A stretch of DNA of 64,000 bases from Phoronis australis (lineage: Eukaryota; Phoronida; Phoronidae): the NCBI GenBank assembly GCA_002633005.1, contig NMRA01000007.1, positions 1,605,697-1,669,696 of the forward strand, read 5' to 3'. Below are positions 1 through 11,600 of this stretch, in pieces; positions within the stretch are counted from its first letter, which is position 1; every line of letters starts with the position of its first letter. A program made the translations under genes and the position numbers. Below the pieces are notes generated by a model, which saw only the letters and a program-made list of their open reading frames with translations, searched no databases and was not told where the DNA came from.

Positions 1-228
1 TAGACCTCTTGAAGTTATTGTTGGATGGGATAGACCTCTTGAAGTTATTGTTGGATGGGATAGACTTCTTGAAGTTATTGTTGGATGGGATAGACTTCTT
101 GAAGTTATTGTTGGATGGGATAGACTTCTTGAAGTTATTGTTGGATGGGATAGACTTCTTGAAGTTATTGTTGGATGGGATAGACTTCTTGAAGTTATTG
201 TTGGATGGGATAGACTTCTTGAAGTTAT
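1..228 (+). repeat. 30-bp minisatellite, about 7.6 copies
   Basis: A 30-bp unit (start GATAGACTTCTTGAAG) is repeated head to tail with almost no divergence; the two leftmost copies carry CCTC where the others carry CTTC. The array continues past the left edge. Because 30 is a multiple of three, it reads as an open ten-residue repeat, but this is a by-product, not a gene. A diverged single copy of the unit sits at the matching place in the repeat at 23.76 kb. Confidence 0.95.
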
Positions 229-740
229 TAGCTTTGATCACAGCTATTAAACAACAAAATCCATTGTTTTTGCGAGTGTATTTCAAATAGCCAATTCTCG
301 ACTTCCAGACATTCGCTGAAAACAAGGCCGGTACTGCTATTTACCGCGCGGTATTGTGGCTCAGCGGCCGCGTCGTGTGTGCGTTGACCTTGGGCGATCA
401 TTTTAAACTCCCACAATATATCGAAAATTTTGTAACTACTTGCAGTGATGTACAGCGACTAAGTAGGATCAGATCAGAACAAATCAACAAATCAACGCGG
501 AGAGCATTCTAACACTATTTACAAAGCATAATGTATATTTTTCTGACTTTTTCCGCTTGCACACATTATTTAATGTTGATAACAAAGATGTCAACATATC
601 ACAGAAGACCAGTTGTCCGCATAATACTGTATTATGGAATTTCGTGAAATCCATTGAAGCTCTGGCTTCAGAATCAGGCTAATACTCTTTCAAGAGAGAT
701 CTAAACACCGTCACCCATTTTATATTTCGTACAAAGTCAA
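229..740 (+). repeat. Dispersed repeat, copy 1
   Basis: This non-coding stretch matches 23,800-24,306 closely over its length, with shared blocks such as CCAGACATTCGCTGAAAACA and GGCTCAGCGGCCGC. Homology stops near 740. No terminal inverted repeat or reading frame was recognised, so the element class is unknown. Confidence 0.85.
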
Positions 741-1188
741 ACCCTACTTCTATACCTTAACTTTCCGCACTTGAAAATTAACCTCTTTTTATCAAAATCG
801 AATTTTAGTTCATGGCTCTGATCGGCTTGGCATCCTCAGTCGTCGACTGTGGTTCGTGGTCATAGAGGCCTTGACATTGTCGCCCTCTCTCTGGCTAGTT
901 GGAGATAGGAACCACACCTCGCTCAGATACATCGTCAAGTATATCACTTGTGGGAAGTTCGGACACGTAGCTTTACGTGAGTAGTCCGGTCGATAATAGC
1001 CGACCGCCATGTAAGGGTTTACTACAACACTAAAACTAAGAACGTAAATTCAGTGGCACTGGAAATCGAACTATTCGTGGTTTTGTCCATCCAATGTTTT
1101 TTCACCAAAGGATTATTATTTTTTTATCATTGAGATTGGTTAGTTTCTTTTTAAAAGGGAAAAAATAAACGACCAGTGTGCAACGACT
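741..1188. other. No recognised feature
   Basis: Unique-looking sequence between two repeats. Short open frames on both strands lack splice context or family resemblance. Confidence 0.6.
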
Positions 1189-1312
1189 CAGGGGCGGATC
1201 TACGTTTTCAGTAAGGGGGGGGTTTAGGATTCCCGCAAAGGTCGAATCCGAGGCACGTGGCGCCGAGAGGGGGGAGGTCGGGAGGGGGGTTTCCCCCCTC
1301 CGTGTAAGACCA
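1189..1312 (+). mobile_element. hAT-like MITE fragment (CAGGGGCGGATC terminus)
   Basis: It begins with CAGGGGCGGATCTACG, followed by a G-rich run and, at the other side, a C-rich run. Other copies in this window end in GATCCGCCACTG, the inverted form of this start. The CAG(G/T)GG terminus resembles hAT-superfamily ends. No matching right terminus is seen here, so the copy looks truncated. Confidence 0.6.
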
Positions 1313-1935
1313 TTTTTTTGTTTTTGTAGCCAAATAGTGAAATTTCCATGCATCCTGGTAAGTTTCTGGCACTAATAACATGTCTCTTGAGTTTTTCTTA
1401 AGATAATTTAAAACCCTTCTCGATTTCGTCGCATGAACGTGGCTCACAAGTTTCGTGAAATCATATTTGTGCACATCTGGGTATGAATTACGCCACCAGC
1501 AAAAATTTTTGTTGGAACATCTGCTTATACACACCTTTTTAGCATACGAAAAGTCGTATATGAAAAAGTGTGGTGTGTGTGGGGGGTTAGACAACTACCA
1601 AATATTCAAGAGCATAAGGAGCACCCGACGGGGAGTAAAACATTGAATAACAGATGATCGCGTAACAGCAGCCTCAAGTTGTTTAAGAACGAAGACCTGT
1701 ACTGTTAGTCTGGAAATAAACATGTGTTCTGTCTAATTATGAGAAAAACTGGCAAACGATGGTGCTCTCAGCTCATAGTATATTATTAAAAGCGACAATA
1801 AACAATTAGGTATCACTTCATTAAGCTGAATCACGTTGACCACAATTGAAAAACGTCAAATGTATCTGGAAACGAATCAGCTGAAAACAGTTTCAAGAAA
1901 CCAAAACATTCTGTACATCGTGGTGAAAATATAAA
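1313..1935. other. No recognised feature
   Basis: AT-rich sequence with overlapping short open frames on both strands. None shows splice sites or recognisable family residues. Confidence 0.5.
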
Positions 1936-2214
1936 CAGGACCAGTTCGCAGAGGGACCAGGTGTACACTGAGAGTACACAAAAAGGCCTGGTCCGTCACG
2001 AGACCAAAAGTACACCTGTGCTTATTATCCCTATAAACATAGTTGATCTGTGGCGGGACCAAACAGTACTGGCTGAGATAGATAGTTTTACAAAGCACAC
2101 TTTGGTAAAAAAACATCACAAGACTAGTTCGCCGAGGAACCAGAAGTACACTGAAACTCACTATCTACACAAATCAAGCTGGCCTGGTCCCTCGCGAGAC
2201 CTAAAGTGTACTAT
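1936..2214 (+). repeat. Direct repeat of about 90 bp, two copies
   Basis: Copy one (about 1,936-2,014) and copy two (about 2,121-2,213) share AGTTCGC(A/C)GAGG(G/A)ACCAG, a GTACACTGA block and GGCCTGGTCC followed by CGAGACC. They are separated by about 185 bp. Both are rich in GTACAC and its complement, so the piece can also fold on itself. Confidence 0.7.
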
Positions 2215-2269
2215 GCAAAAAAGTTTGAATTGAAAACTTCTCTCTAGACACTTTTTAATGCCCAGTGGT

Positions 2270-2885
2270 TGCTCATACATGTATTTTATACATCTGGTCG
2301 TCAACTGCTGCGAGAGGTTGTCTAGGAAGGGTTTTCGCACCGTTCTGTAGTACTCACTGGAAGAAACAAGTATTGAGAACAAATTTAACTACGCACTACG
2401 TGAAATCAATTTTGGATATGAAGCAGATAGAGCCAAGTGGAAATACAAACCAGAATCAGTTTTTGTGCGCTCGTAGACCCTCTGCTGTATTGGGTAAATT
2501 TGGCATGACCAAAAATAATTTCTATTTCGTTTTCATTGTACACAAGTATAAAAACCGACATTATGTACAAACTGTGTAGAATCATAACTTATTACGTAGG
2601 TATTTCTCCAGGAACGTTAGTCCTATCCTGCTGTTGTCTGGACTGCCGAGGAATCTGTATATCGGATCCAATGGTTTGCTGCTCTTGGAACCATTCTACC
2701 CAGACATCTTCGACGTTTGTTCCCAACGCTTGCACTTCGTCAACTGCTGTGTCAATGAGCTTGTACGCCTCTACAATGTCAGCATCTCGTTTCGCAGCTC
2801 AGTTGGCACTAAGCCCCCTGAGGTTACCAAGTCCATTCAAAAGACTTACAGCATGCGCAACTAAATTTGATCCGTTCATCATGGA
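2270..2885 (-). pseudogene. hAT transposase (ZMYM1-like) C-terminal fragment
   Basis: On the minus strand, 2,885-2,591 encodes a stretch around DADIVEAYKLIDTAV and DIQIPRQSRQQ, which resembles the segment before the dimerisation domain of ZMYM1-like hAT transposases. After a gap of about 210 bp the frame resumes near 2,357 with EYYRTVRKPFLDNLSQQL, also typical of that family. The gap has a plausible donor and a good acceptor (TTGTTTCTTCCAG) and joins in phase, so it may be an intron. A TGA at 2,799-2,801 breaks the first part. No BED zinc finger or catalytic DDE region was recognised upstream. I read it as a decayed transposase; a domesticated gene is less likely. Confidence 0.65.
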
Positions 2886-3146
2886 CTACTTCAAACCTTG
2901 ACGATGTATCCCAGGACCCATTTGCATCTCTTGCAATTTTCGAAATAAACGTCCCAGTGTCTGAACGCTTGAAACCCGAAGTACAAACATCAAATAAATG
3001 CCCATGAGCATGGGCGTTTCGTCGGTTGGGCCTTTCTGCGGAAATTCCCAGTATAGAAAACGGCAGTGGTGCTTATTGCAGGTAGAAAGACGGTAGGTGT
3101 TGAGGTCGGCACTAGGGCTCCTTAGGAGGCCCATTGAACATCGCAC

Positions 3147-3610
3147 GAGTCCCGCAAGACTTTGTTGTGAAAATACAGGCTCCCCGCAATTTCTGGTACT
3201 GTAAACTGTTCGCGAATGCGGTCACTTTGTCAATGTGAGTGCCCCCTTGGTCATTCCTTGTATAGACAAAACTTGTTAGAGTGCATCTTCAAACAGACTC
3301 GCGACCAGACCACGGCGCCCGCCACAATAGCAATTCTTCGGAAAACAAGTTTTTTTCAAAAGTATTACATGTACATGTACACCGTATGATATTGCGCAAG
3401 ACAACTTTACTGTACACCACTCAAATTCGAGTTTCAAACGTGTGGGGTGTAATACGATGACACGGCATGACAGATGAGGTAAAAACGTTGCACGTCAATT
3501 CGCCTGAATATCAGGGTTGGGGCACCACAGTATTTCCCTAATCAAATCAAAACATATCTTAGAGTAAAGAAGCTAGTTATCTAAAGAAATCAGCTATAGA
3601 GCTGCTCTTT
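3147..3610. other. No recognised gene
   Basis: The only notable item is a short palindromic run, TACATGTACATGTACA, near 3,366. Otherwise nothing was recognised. Confidence 0.5.
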
Positions 3611-3939
3611 CAGCGGTGGATCCATCTAAAATGCTTGGCTACTTCAGAAGTGTCGTCGGAAGCGCGCGCACAATTGATCTACGGGGTTTTGTCGATGAGC
3701 CACGAAGACTCGAAACGCGTTGATTTTCATAACAGCAATTCACAATGCAAAAAATATATTTTCAGAGTGAACCCCCCCCCCTCATTTTTTTCCAGGTTGG
3801 TTTACTTAGGGTTTACACACGCTGGCGGTGCCGGCGTTTTTGTTTTGCTGGAGACGTTTTTGTTTTGTTTTTTAATTTTTGGGTCCTGGCCCGAGGGGGG
3901 GGTTTAAACCCCCTGAACCCCCCCGTAGATCCGCCACTG
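3611..3939. mobile_element. hAT-like MITE with both termini
   Basis: The left end CAGCGGTGGATCCAT and the right end GTAGATCCGCCACTG are imperfect inverted repeats of each other, about 329 bp apart. Inside lie a C-rich tract near 3,770 and a GGGGGGGGTTTAAACCCCC palindrome near 3,895-3,913. The 8-bp flanks do not match, so no target-site duplication was found; the left boundary is therefore less certain. Confidence 0.55.
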
Positions 3940-4328
3940 GTAACGTTTCAGCTTAAATTTGTCTTATACGTAGAACGATATGTGATTTTAGTGTTAGAAA
4001 ATAGGACCGCACCGGCACAAGATGAAAGAGGGAAAATTAGCATAGCAGTTGTATCCGTAAAAGTTCAAACCGTTGCAAACGATATCAACCGTTACAAGAT
4101 CAGCCAGGAAACGTCCAACATGGAGGTGGGATTTACCGCTGCTTTTGACATCAAAGGTATAACTGCAGTCAAAACAGGTCTCAATTCCAAAACTTTACCA
4201 AAGCAGTACATTTAATTAATTTAACATTAATCAGAAATTGTCTCGGATAATTTAGTGAGTTCTATGTCATAATTAACTGGCCATGGAAGTTTTATAATCA
4301 ATGAAACATCAGGCCGTGTGGCGCAAGG

Positions 4329-5285
4329 AAGTTCTACACAGTTATCACTGATTTTTTAAGTTTCGTGTTTTGTGTTTTGGCCATGTCTCCTACAATTCTC
4401 CAAAAATGGAGTCACCGAACCAATTTTTCCGATGCAGCCCAGTAAACAGAGGCACCTCTCGCAAAACTGTGAAATTTACGTGAGTTAATGAAAAGCTACT
4501 TCTAATTAAATTCATGATTGGAATCCATTTGAATACGAATTCATTTTGTTGTACGATGTCAGTTAGATGTTTTAACGAGTTTAATTGTAATTTACCGTTC
4601 CCTGATTTTCTTACCTCGGGCTATGTAAACGGTTTTTTGTATTTTAAGTACCTCAAATTTTAGCGTTTACACGAAAAGTTACATCGTGAATTTTTTCTTT
4701 AATGTTTATTTTGATGCAGATCATGTTTTCTATGAAATAAGAAAAAATAAGGGTCGCTAACAAAGTTTTTACGTAATTTAGGTGAAACAGCGTCACACAA
4801 GAATGCGCAAGTTGACCTTCCCCTAACCGCACTGATTTCAATATGACAAGTCAGTGTCCCCCGCATTTCACTAGCTAGCGACTGAAACGTTGGAATTGTG
4901 AAATGTCTTTAGTTGATGTGAATACACTAAGACGAGATGTTTCTTCTTGAAGGGGTTCTACACAGTTTAAATTTGTGGCTGAAGTTTTCGTAAATTTTCA
5001 TATTTTGCATTTCAGTCTTTTTTTCTTACTGCAAATCTGCAGTCGCCCGAGCACCTCTGGCAAAAATGTGAAATTTACCTGAGTTACTGAAAATTTTCCT
5101 CTGGTTAATCTAATGATTGAAATCCTTTTGAAAACGGATTATTTTCGTTGTACGATACCAGTTTTATGTTTTAACAAGCTTAATTGTATTTTCCGGTTTC
5201 CCGATTTTCTCTCAGCTTGCGTCGGTGTCAGTAAATGTTTTTTTTGTGTGGAGTATGAGCTCCTCAAATTTTAGGTTTTGGCTTC
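4329..5285. repeat. Diverged tandem duplication, about 350 bp each
   Basis: Segment one (about 4,329-4,680) and segment two (about 4,954-5,285) align along their length at an offset of about 625 bp. They share GGTTCTACACAGTT, AAA(A/T)(C/G)TGTGAAATTTAC and CCTCAAATTTTAG in the same order. Neither has a convincing coding frame. Substitutions and small gaps are frequent, so the event is old. Confidence 0.8.
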
Positions 5286-6666
5286 TACAAAAAAGAGACT
5301 ATTATATTTTGCTTGGATGTCCATTGGAGTCACCAACTTCGTTTTTTATCTATTTGATCTCATAAAAAACCAACTGATTTCAATACTAACAATAATTCCA
5401 ACAAACCAAAAGAAGAACCAGATACCACAAACGACGGTGTGAAGCCGCCAGAATTCAAACGTTTTGAAGAAGTGTTAGGGGATCTTGCGGAAAAGGCGTG
5501 AGGTAGTTTAAACTAATCACATTGATCTTATTATGACGTCGATGCTTTTTTTACTCTACGCGCACCTTTGAAGCTGTACTACATTTGTTTTGAACCCGCA
5601 TTAGGATAGATCGGGTATGTAATGAACCCATAAATAATCAGGACTGACACAGCTTCTACCATACAGAATTGCAAGCAAGCACGGATTCAGTCAGACCGCT
5701 CGGCATTATTCTGGATCTACGCCTGCCATTTGTTCTTGACGTCGTTTACTTCAGACTTCGTAAATTGCATTTTGGAAGCGATGTTCAGGATATTCAGATT
5801 GATATCAGAGATCAGTACACTCAGTATTCTTGTAGAAGAAATAGATGTCACGAAGCTCGACACCAGATCTATCATGTCTTCTAAGAGTGGGCTGAGAAGC
5901 GTCGACGAACTGGAGAGGGGTGTGTCAACTCGAGGCTCCTTTCTTGACAGTGGATTCCACGTAAGGTTCAGATTTCTGTTAGATCGAATAAAGAGATATT
6001 ATGCAGCATCGTTACTTCACGAATAACGTCTAACCAAAGTAGTTAAGTCCTAAGTCCGTGACCACTTTTTAACCGATAGTTGATTTGAAGACTCGGCAAT
6101 CACATCACGTAAAATTTGACAATTCATTCGTGGTGCGTGAATTGTTTTCCTTGGTCTTATCATTAAGAACATGATACCAGACTGAAATGAATGACCATGT
6201 TCACCAACGAATGTGGTGAAACCGTAAAATTTTTGAATATGGATAAAAGTGCTCTGGGGACATGTACTGGGCTGTACAAAAAGACGGCTACTGCAACATA
6301 GCTTTTGAATTGAAATAATGTCGAGAGACAAGCTTGGTGGCATAAACAACAATTTCGTCCACATTGCATGGTGAAGTGCCAATTAAAACGGCCCATTACT
6401 TTAATTTGGCTTACTTTATAACAGACCATTATGATGGAGTGCAGAAAGCATGTTGACAGAAATGACGCAGTTTCCATCTCGTCTCTCGCCAGTAAAACAA
6501 AGGTGCATTGTCTTTTATATAGTTAGACGTTTGCAAAAATAATGAGGTTTAAATAGAAAAAAACTCTCACATAGAAACAACGTTGTATATTTGCCCTTGA
6601 GGAGTGGTTAGTAGAACATACTTAAGGTTTTGTCTCATCAGAATGACCCACGTTTTCGTCTTCCAG
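5286..6666. other. Unassigned stretch with short acidic frame
   Basis: A 48-codon open stretch ending in a TGA at about 5,499-5,501 contains KPKEEPDTTNDG and FKRFEEVLGDLAEKA, a composition like that of the broken frame at 6.7-7.9 kb. It lacks an ATG and a convincing acceptor. Two overlapping frames at 5.67-6.03 kb are not recognised. Nothing else is supported. Confidence 0.3.
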
Positions 6667-7922
6667 ACACGAGAATCATCAACACCTACACCTTCTTTGG
6701 CGAAAGATGAAGTGCCAGGCACCACTGCACAACAAACCTCTTCGACTGACGATGGCAGTATTAGGGCAAGATATGAAATGGCAGCAAAAACTGACGAACA
6801 AACCTCTTCAACTGACGTTGGACGCATTGTGACAAAAGATGAAATGCCAGTAACAACTGCAGAACAAACCTCGACTGATGATGGAAGTATTGTGGCAAAA
6901 GCTAAAGCAATGTTAAGCAGCATTATGGCAAAATTTAGGGATGACATAACCGCAAGATGGCATGAACGTCAGCTGAAATAAGACATCAGCACGCCTAAAG
7001 AAATCACAGATCCTATCGAACTAAATGATGACAAAGGTGATCATGTCAAAGAGAAGGAGCTGGAGGCGACGATGACTCTAGATCCTGCAACTGTTAACAC
7101 GTCGACCACAAGTACTCCCCAAGAAAATACCATGAGGAACACTGATGAAAATATTACACGTATTGGTTCTGTAGTTCAGGCAAATGACATGGTTGAAAGC
7201 TTTTGGATAGAGAACAACCCGCTTGACGAGACCGTTAATGCATACCTTCCTGAGGTCAGAGTCCAAATGTGTGAAAACTCAGTTACCGATATGACCGATG
7301 AGCCACTATATTTTTCTGAAGTAGACGAAAGCCAACCAACCATTAGTGCTGAGAACAGCAGGGAAACGAATATTCTGAGGGGGACAAGGTCAAAAAAGAA
7401 TGTTAGGATATTTCATTAAACAGAGCTGCCATAAGTGAAGGCAGGGTCAAAATGAACTACGAATTTAATGACGTCTCGGACGTGGACGAGAGATTGGATG
7501 GTTCTCTAATTGCCATTCTGAGTGAAAGGGAATCTGTAGCAACTGACCATGAAGAAAACGAAGGTTCCGAGATAGAGGAAGCCGCGCCATCTGTTGCACA
7601 GATAATTCGACGATTAGAAAAATGAGAATCAACAATCTTTTGAGAACATTGACTTGAATAGTGACGCACTCTGGGATGCAAACCCCCGCGACACTTCAAC
7701 AAACGCCGGAGGCTCTAATGACAAATGAAAAAGTGGCGACAACAAAAGAACAGACTACCAATTCCTCTGGTGGCCAATGATTCGTACATGAACGGCGAAG
7801 TTACTGAAAAAGGGAGTGACGATGAAGCTCCTCCAAAAGATGATGTTAAGCTGTCGCATCACCAGAAGTTTCGGAGGTTTTCCAAAGGCCTTTTCTCTGC
7901 GTTCAAAATAAAAAACGACTGA
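6667..7922 (+). pseudogene. Broken acidic, Thr/Ser-rich repeat protein
   Basis: A good acceptor (TTTTCGTCTTCCAG) opens a frame at 6,667 with three degenerate 22-24 residue repeats, each holding QTSSTD(D/V)G or QTSTDDG. The frame meets a stop at 6,979-6,981, then continues in the same phase to 7,419 with more acidic, low-complexity sequence. It then appears to shift to another frame (about 7,416-7,625), back again (7,624-7,720) and once more (7,725-7,922), each piece acidic or basic and disordered-looking. I recognise no domain. The pattern fits a decayed gene; an alternative is several exons with introns I failed to place. Function unknown. Confidence 0.4.
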
Positions 7923-8466
7923 CAGAATTTCGCGGCCACCGTCTCTGTGCTTTGTGAAGTAAAAGAATTTTAATGACATTTAATATTTTCTGGTGAAGGT
8001 GTTCCTATGTGAGGTTTTGTATTTTGTTACAGATTTTTTATTTGGTGAGCCTGTGAGAATCAACAAGCTTTTAGACATATGCAAATGGTTCCGCTGAGTT
8101 CAGTCAGAATGTGCATGAAAATAAAATTACTGTTGCCGAGGGGTTATTGTCGCACTATTTATTAGTAAGACCTGTTAGCATTAGTTCCATTGGGCCTGAC
8201 CCATAATGCACCCCTTCTTCCTGTAAGGTGTTAGTGTGTTTAGACAATAGAATTTTACTATGACCTATGTCGTCTGATTATAAAGTAATCACACCTCATC
8301 CAATAATATAACAGTTATATCTCGCTGGAAAGTGCAGGGCAGCAACTTGAATAACTATATTTCATTCCAGATGTAAAATGAATATCACATACCTGTCGAT
8401 TCGATACATACATACTATACGAGTCACGTTTTCTCATTTATATTAAATGCCATTTAAGAGTTTACA
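7923..8466. other. 3' flank of the SLC51A-like gene
   Basis: No gene recognised. On the minus strand an AATAAA lies at 8,158-8,163, about 300 bp beyond the SLC51A-like stop codon, and could be its polyadenylation signal. Confidence 0.4.
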
Positions 8467-8651
8467 TTATGCAACAGTTATTTTTTCCAAAAATTCAACT
8501 TCTGTCTCAACTTTCGTTAGTTTCACATGGTCTTCTTCACTTGAATAGTCACTAGAATCGTCCTTCGTAGTTGGAAGTTCCCTCTTGTACAACCATCTTC
8601 CCCAAATTGACAAGAGAAACACTTCGAAAGCCAGCAGAGAGTTATGAAGAA
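8467..8651 (-). CDS. SLC51A: SLC51A-like exon 7 (terminal)
   Basis: Acceptor TTTGTTGCAG. Encodes the last helix (LLAFEVFLLSIWGRWLY), then an acidic cytosolic tail with DDSSDYSSEED, and a TAA. A longer upstream open frame exists but would not match the phase of exon 6. Confidence 0.9.
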
Positions 8652-11600
8652 CTGCAACAAAGAGTTTGTGTCCACTGAACGGTGGTGTTAATGCGTCCAA
8701 GTAATAGGCACTTATTTCCTTTAAGCATAATGTTAGACTTCTTTCCTTTAAGCATAATGTTAGTGTTCTTTCCTTTAAGCATAATGTTGGTCGGTTTTGA
8801 ATAGTTTTTTATAATAAGATTAGAAACCTCTCCCGTAAACGTTAGTCTCTGTCTAGCCCAATTGTCAAGTAAAAAGCGAAAGCAAAAAGTACAAGAATAA
8901 CTGATTATTATTCTTAATATAGTAAACATGCATGTCTTGTCACCATTAGTTACTGGTAGAGGTTTTATTATACAGGAATAAAACGAATAACTTCAAGTTA
9001 TTCAGTTGAAAAGTTTTTAGACGAAGCATTCCAGTTGAAAAGTTTTTAGACGTTTCAACTTCTAGTCTTAGGTAGTATATTGGGTTGCAAAGATTTTCGT
9101 TACTTTCACGTTTTCCAGTCCTATAAGTATACGACCTTGTTCCAACGTCGTGTTACAACATTCAACACAGTGTGGTCATTAGTCGTTTTACATTACCGTG
9201 CTCTCTGCACTGTTACCACTAACCTATAGCGCGACCTGCAGGTGAAAATGGCGCAGCACACGGTATCCTGCCCGTCATCGCCACCATGCCGATAATGAAC
9301 GACTGCAGCCTGGTACAGCACAGCATTATGGGAAATATGGCAAACTTGCCCATGGGCTTGAAACCATCCAGGGAAAACCTCACTCCTGTTAGCAGTATGT
9401 TGAGAGTGTACAGACCCAAAAGTTTTGATCCGCCAGTAAACAGGGCGAACCAAAATTGAGCGTTTTTAACTCCAATCTAAAAATACAAAGTTATGAAGAT
9501 CGTAAATTATACATCATTCTGATGTCTTCCAGATATAATAAAACAATAACTAACCAATGAACTTGACCTAACCTGGCAAGACAACTACACGACCTCGTTT
9601 TCTGAACTACCCTTTTAAACAGTAACATAGATTACAAACGAGGGATTCACAAAGTTTAGCCCCCCGTCAATAAATGAACGCTCGTGGTACTTTTTTCTGT
9701 TGTCATTTTGTGACGACGCACACTGGCGGTAGTTCATCATTGCCAGAGTCTACACTCTTTCTCAATGCCACGAGAGGTCGGGGTAGCATTGCGGATTAAT
9801 CGTGTAATACAGCTTTTCATTTGTTAACAGAACGAATTAACACATTCCAAGTGGTTGAAAATAACATTCAAACGATCCATTGGCTGATGCTGAGAAATAT
9901 TCTTTATCTAAACGCGAGACCATGGTGTCGTCCACTATCTTGAGCATTTGGTAGAGTAAACACACCAATTCAAGTGCGTTTCCATATACAAGTGGACGAG
10001 GGAGTAAGGCATGTCAAAACCGACATTTTTCGATAGATTTCGACTGGGTTGTCAAAAGATTGGAATTAAATCATTCCAAACATATTCAGGATTGTCATAA
10101 ACTCATTTTTGTTCCCGTGAGATGTTGATGTTGTCGGTAATAATGCGGCAATATCAGCCACGTTATCACGAAATCCATCCATGATCATAATGATAGCTAG
10201 CCATCGATACAAATGCAGGTCTTAAAATTATTTCATTTGAGGCCACAATGTCATTACACTCACAATCCCATCGATTGATCAGCGAAACCAAAATTCGAAT
10301 GATAAAAGCCAATTCCATGAAGTATTTTCAAACAACCTCTCAGCATGCACGTAAATGTATTATCCATCGCTGTTTTCACCATTTATTTCACAAATCGACT
10401 TGTTTACTCGACGATCTAATGATTAACCGGCGCTACTGCGCACGCACTACACATGTCACTCCAATTCGAAACCGTGGACTCGTGCGTTTCAGAAATGTCT
10501 TTGTGGTTGGTGACTGCTGCACAAAATCAGACTAAATCGATGTGCTCGTGATAAGATTACAAGATATGAAAAAACAACAAAATGAATTATTTTACCTTTC
10601 TAGCTCATTATAGATATGTTTACAACAAACGTACAAACGAACATGCGCATTGATGTCGACATACGGAATTCCGTGTCGTTCGGATTCATCAATTCACAGG
10701 GCCACAATTTCCACACAGTTGACGCTGTGAATATAGAGTGAGGCCCATGAGAAATCTGTATTTAAACACTCGTCGACAAAATCGTACCTCGTCACTGAGA
10801 CGTAATGTTCCATTTCAGGGTAAATTACTTATTTAGTTATATCCAGAAGTTTTAGAGTTTGCTTGCCATCGTATTGTCAAGGGCGTACCCATTAAAACTT
10901 GTTCCTAAGAGTCCCCTTTTATTCACTGGCAGTAGTGAGTATAGCGAGGTCCCGCATGACATTCATGAACGTGGCTAAAAAGTAAGGTAAAGACGTCGAA
11001 CTTACCCCGCCAGGGAGATGACTTCCGTCGTTCCAAAGAAGAATTGCCATTATTAAAACAATGGCATGGACTAAAGGTGACTGTAATATGGATAGCTTGA
11101 TCACCAATAAGTTTCGTCTGAAATCAAATGGTCAAAATTCACAATGAGATGGACCAAAAATGTTAAACATGTATTATAAGACAAAGTATTTTTACTATTG
11201 CAGAATCTGCACACTGAGTGCGCCGCGTATTGATGTATATTTATTACTTACCGTAACACCTCGCGGCACGTTCGAGACAAAAAAATTGCGAGAAAATTCG
11301 AGACCGCGACAGTTTTCACTATGAAAACCCAGCATTGGTTCTTCAGCACCCAATCTCAGTGCATTGCGAGTGTTTACGACAAAAATGCGAGGCCCCGCTT
11401 TTGAAGTGACATATTGGAGCCTTCCTCGCGAATGGCTGTAATTTCAATACATCGCAGATAGTCGCAGCACAGTGGGACGCGACTTTACGGCAGTTGTTAG
11501 TACGATTTCAAAAACTGAACACAAACCAAATGGGAACCTACTGAGTAAAAACCCTTTGGACATTATTGTGTTGATGCATGTTTTGGCCATAGCTGCCCAT

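Noticed and set aside
9-290. Ninety-three-residue Leu/Asp repeat protein
   Set aside because: It is the translation of the 30-bp minisatellite; the frame is open only because 30 is divisible by three.
10066-10188. Minus-strand 40-codon frame (MIMDGFRDNVADIAALLPTT...) in an OST-alpha intron
   Set aside because: Protein-like composition, but no splice partner or recognised family; the OST-alpha frame joins cleanly without it.
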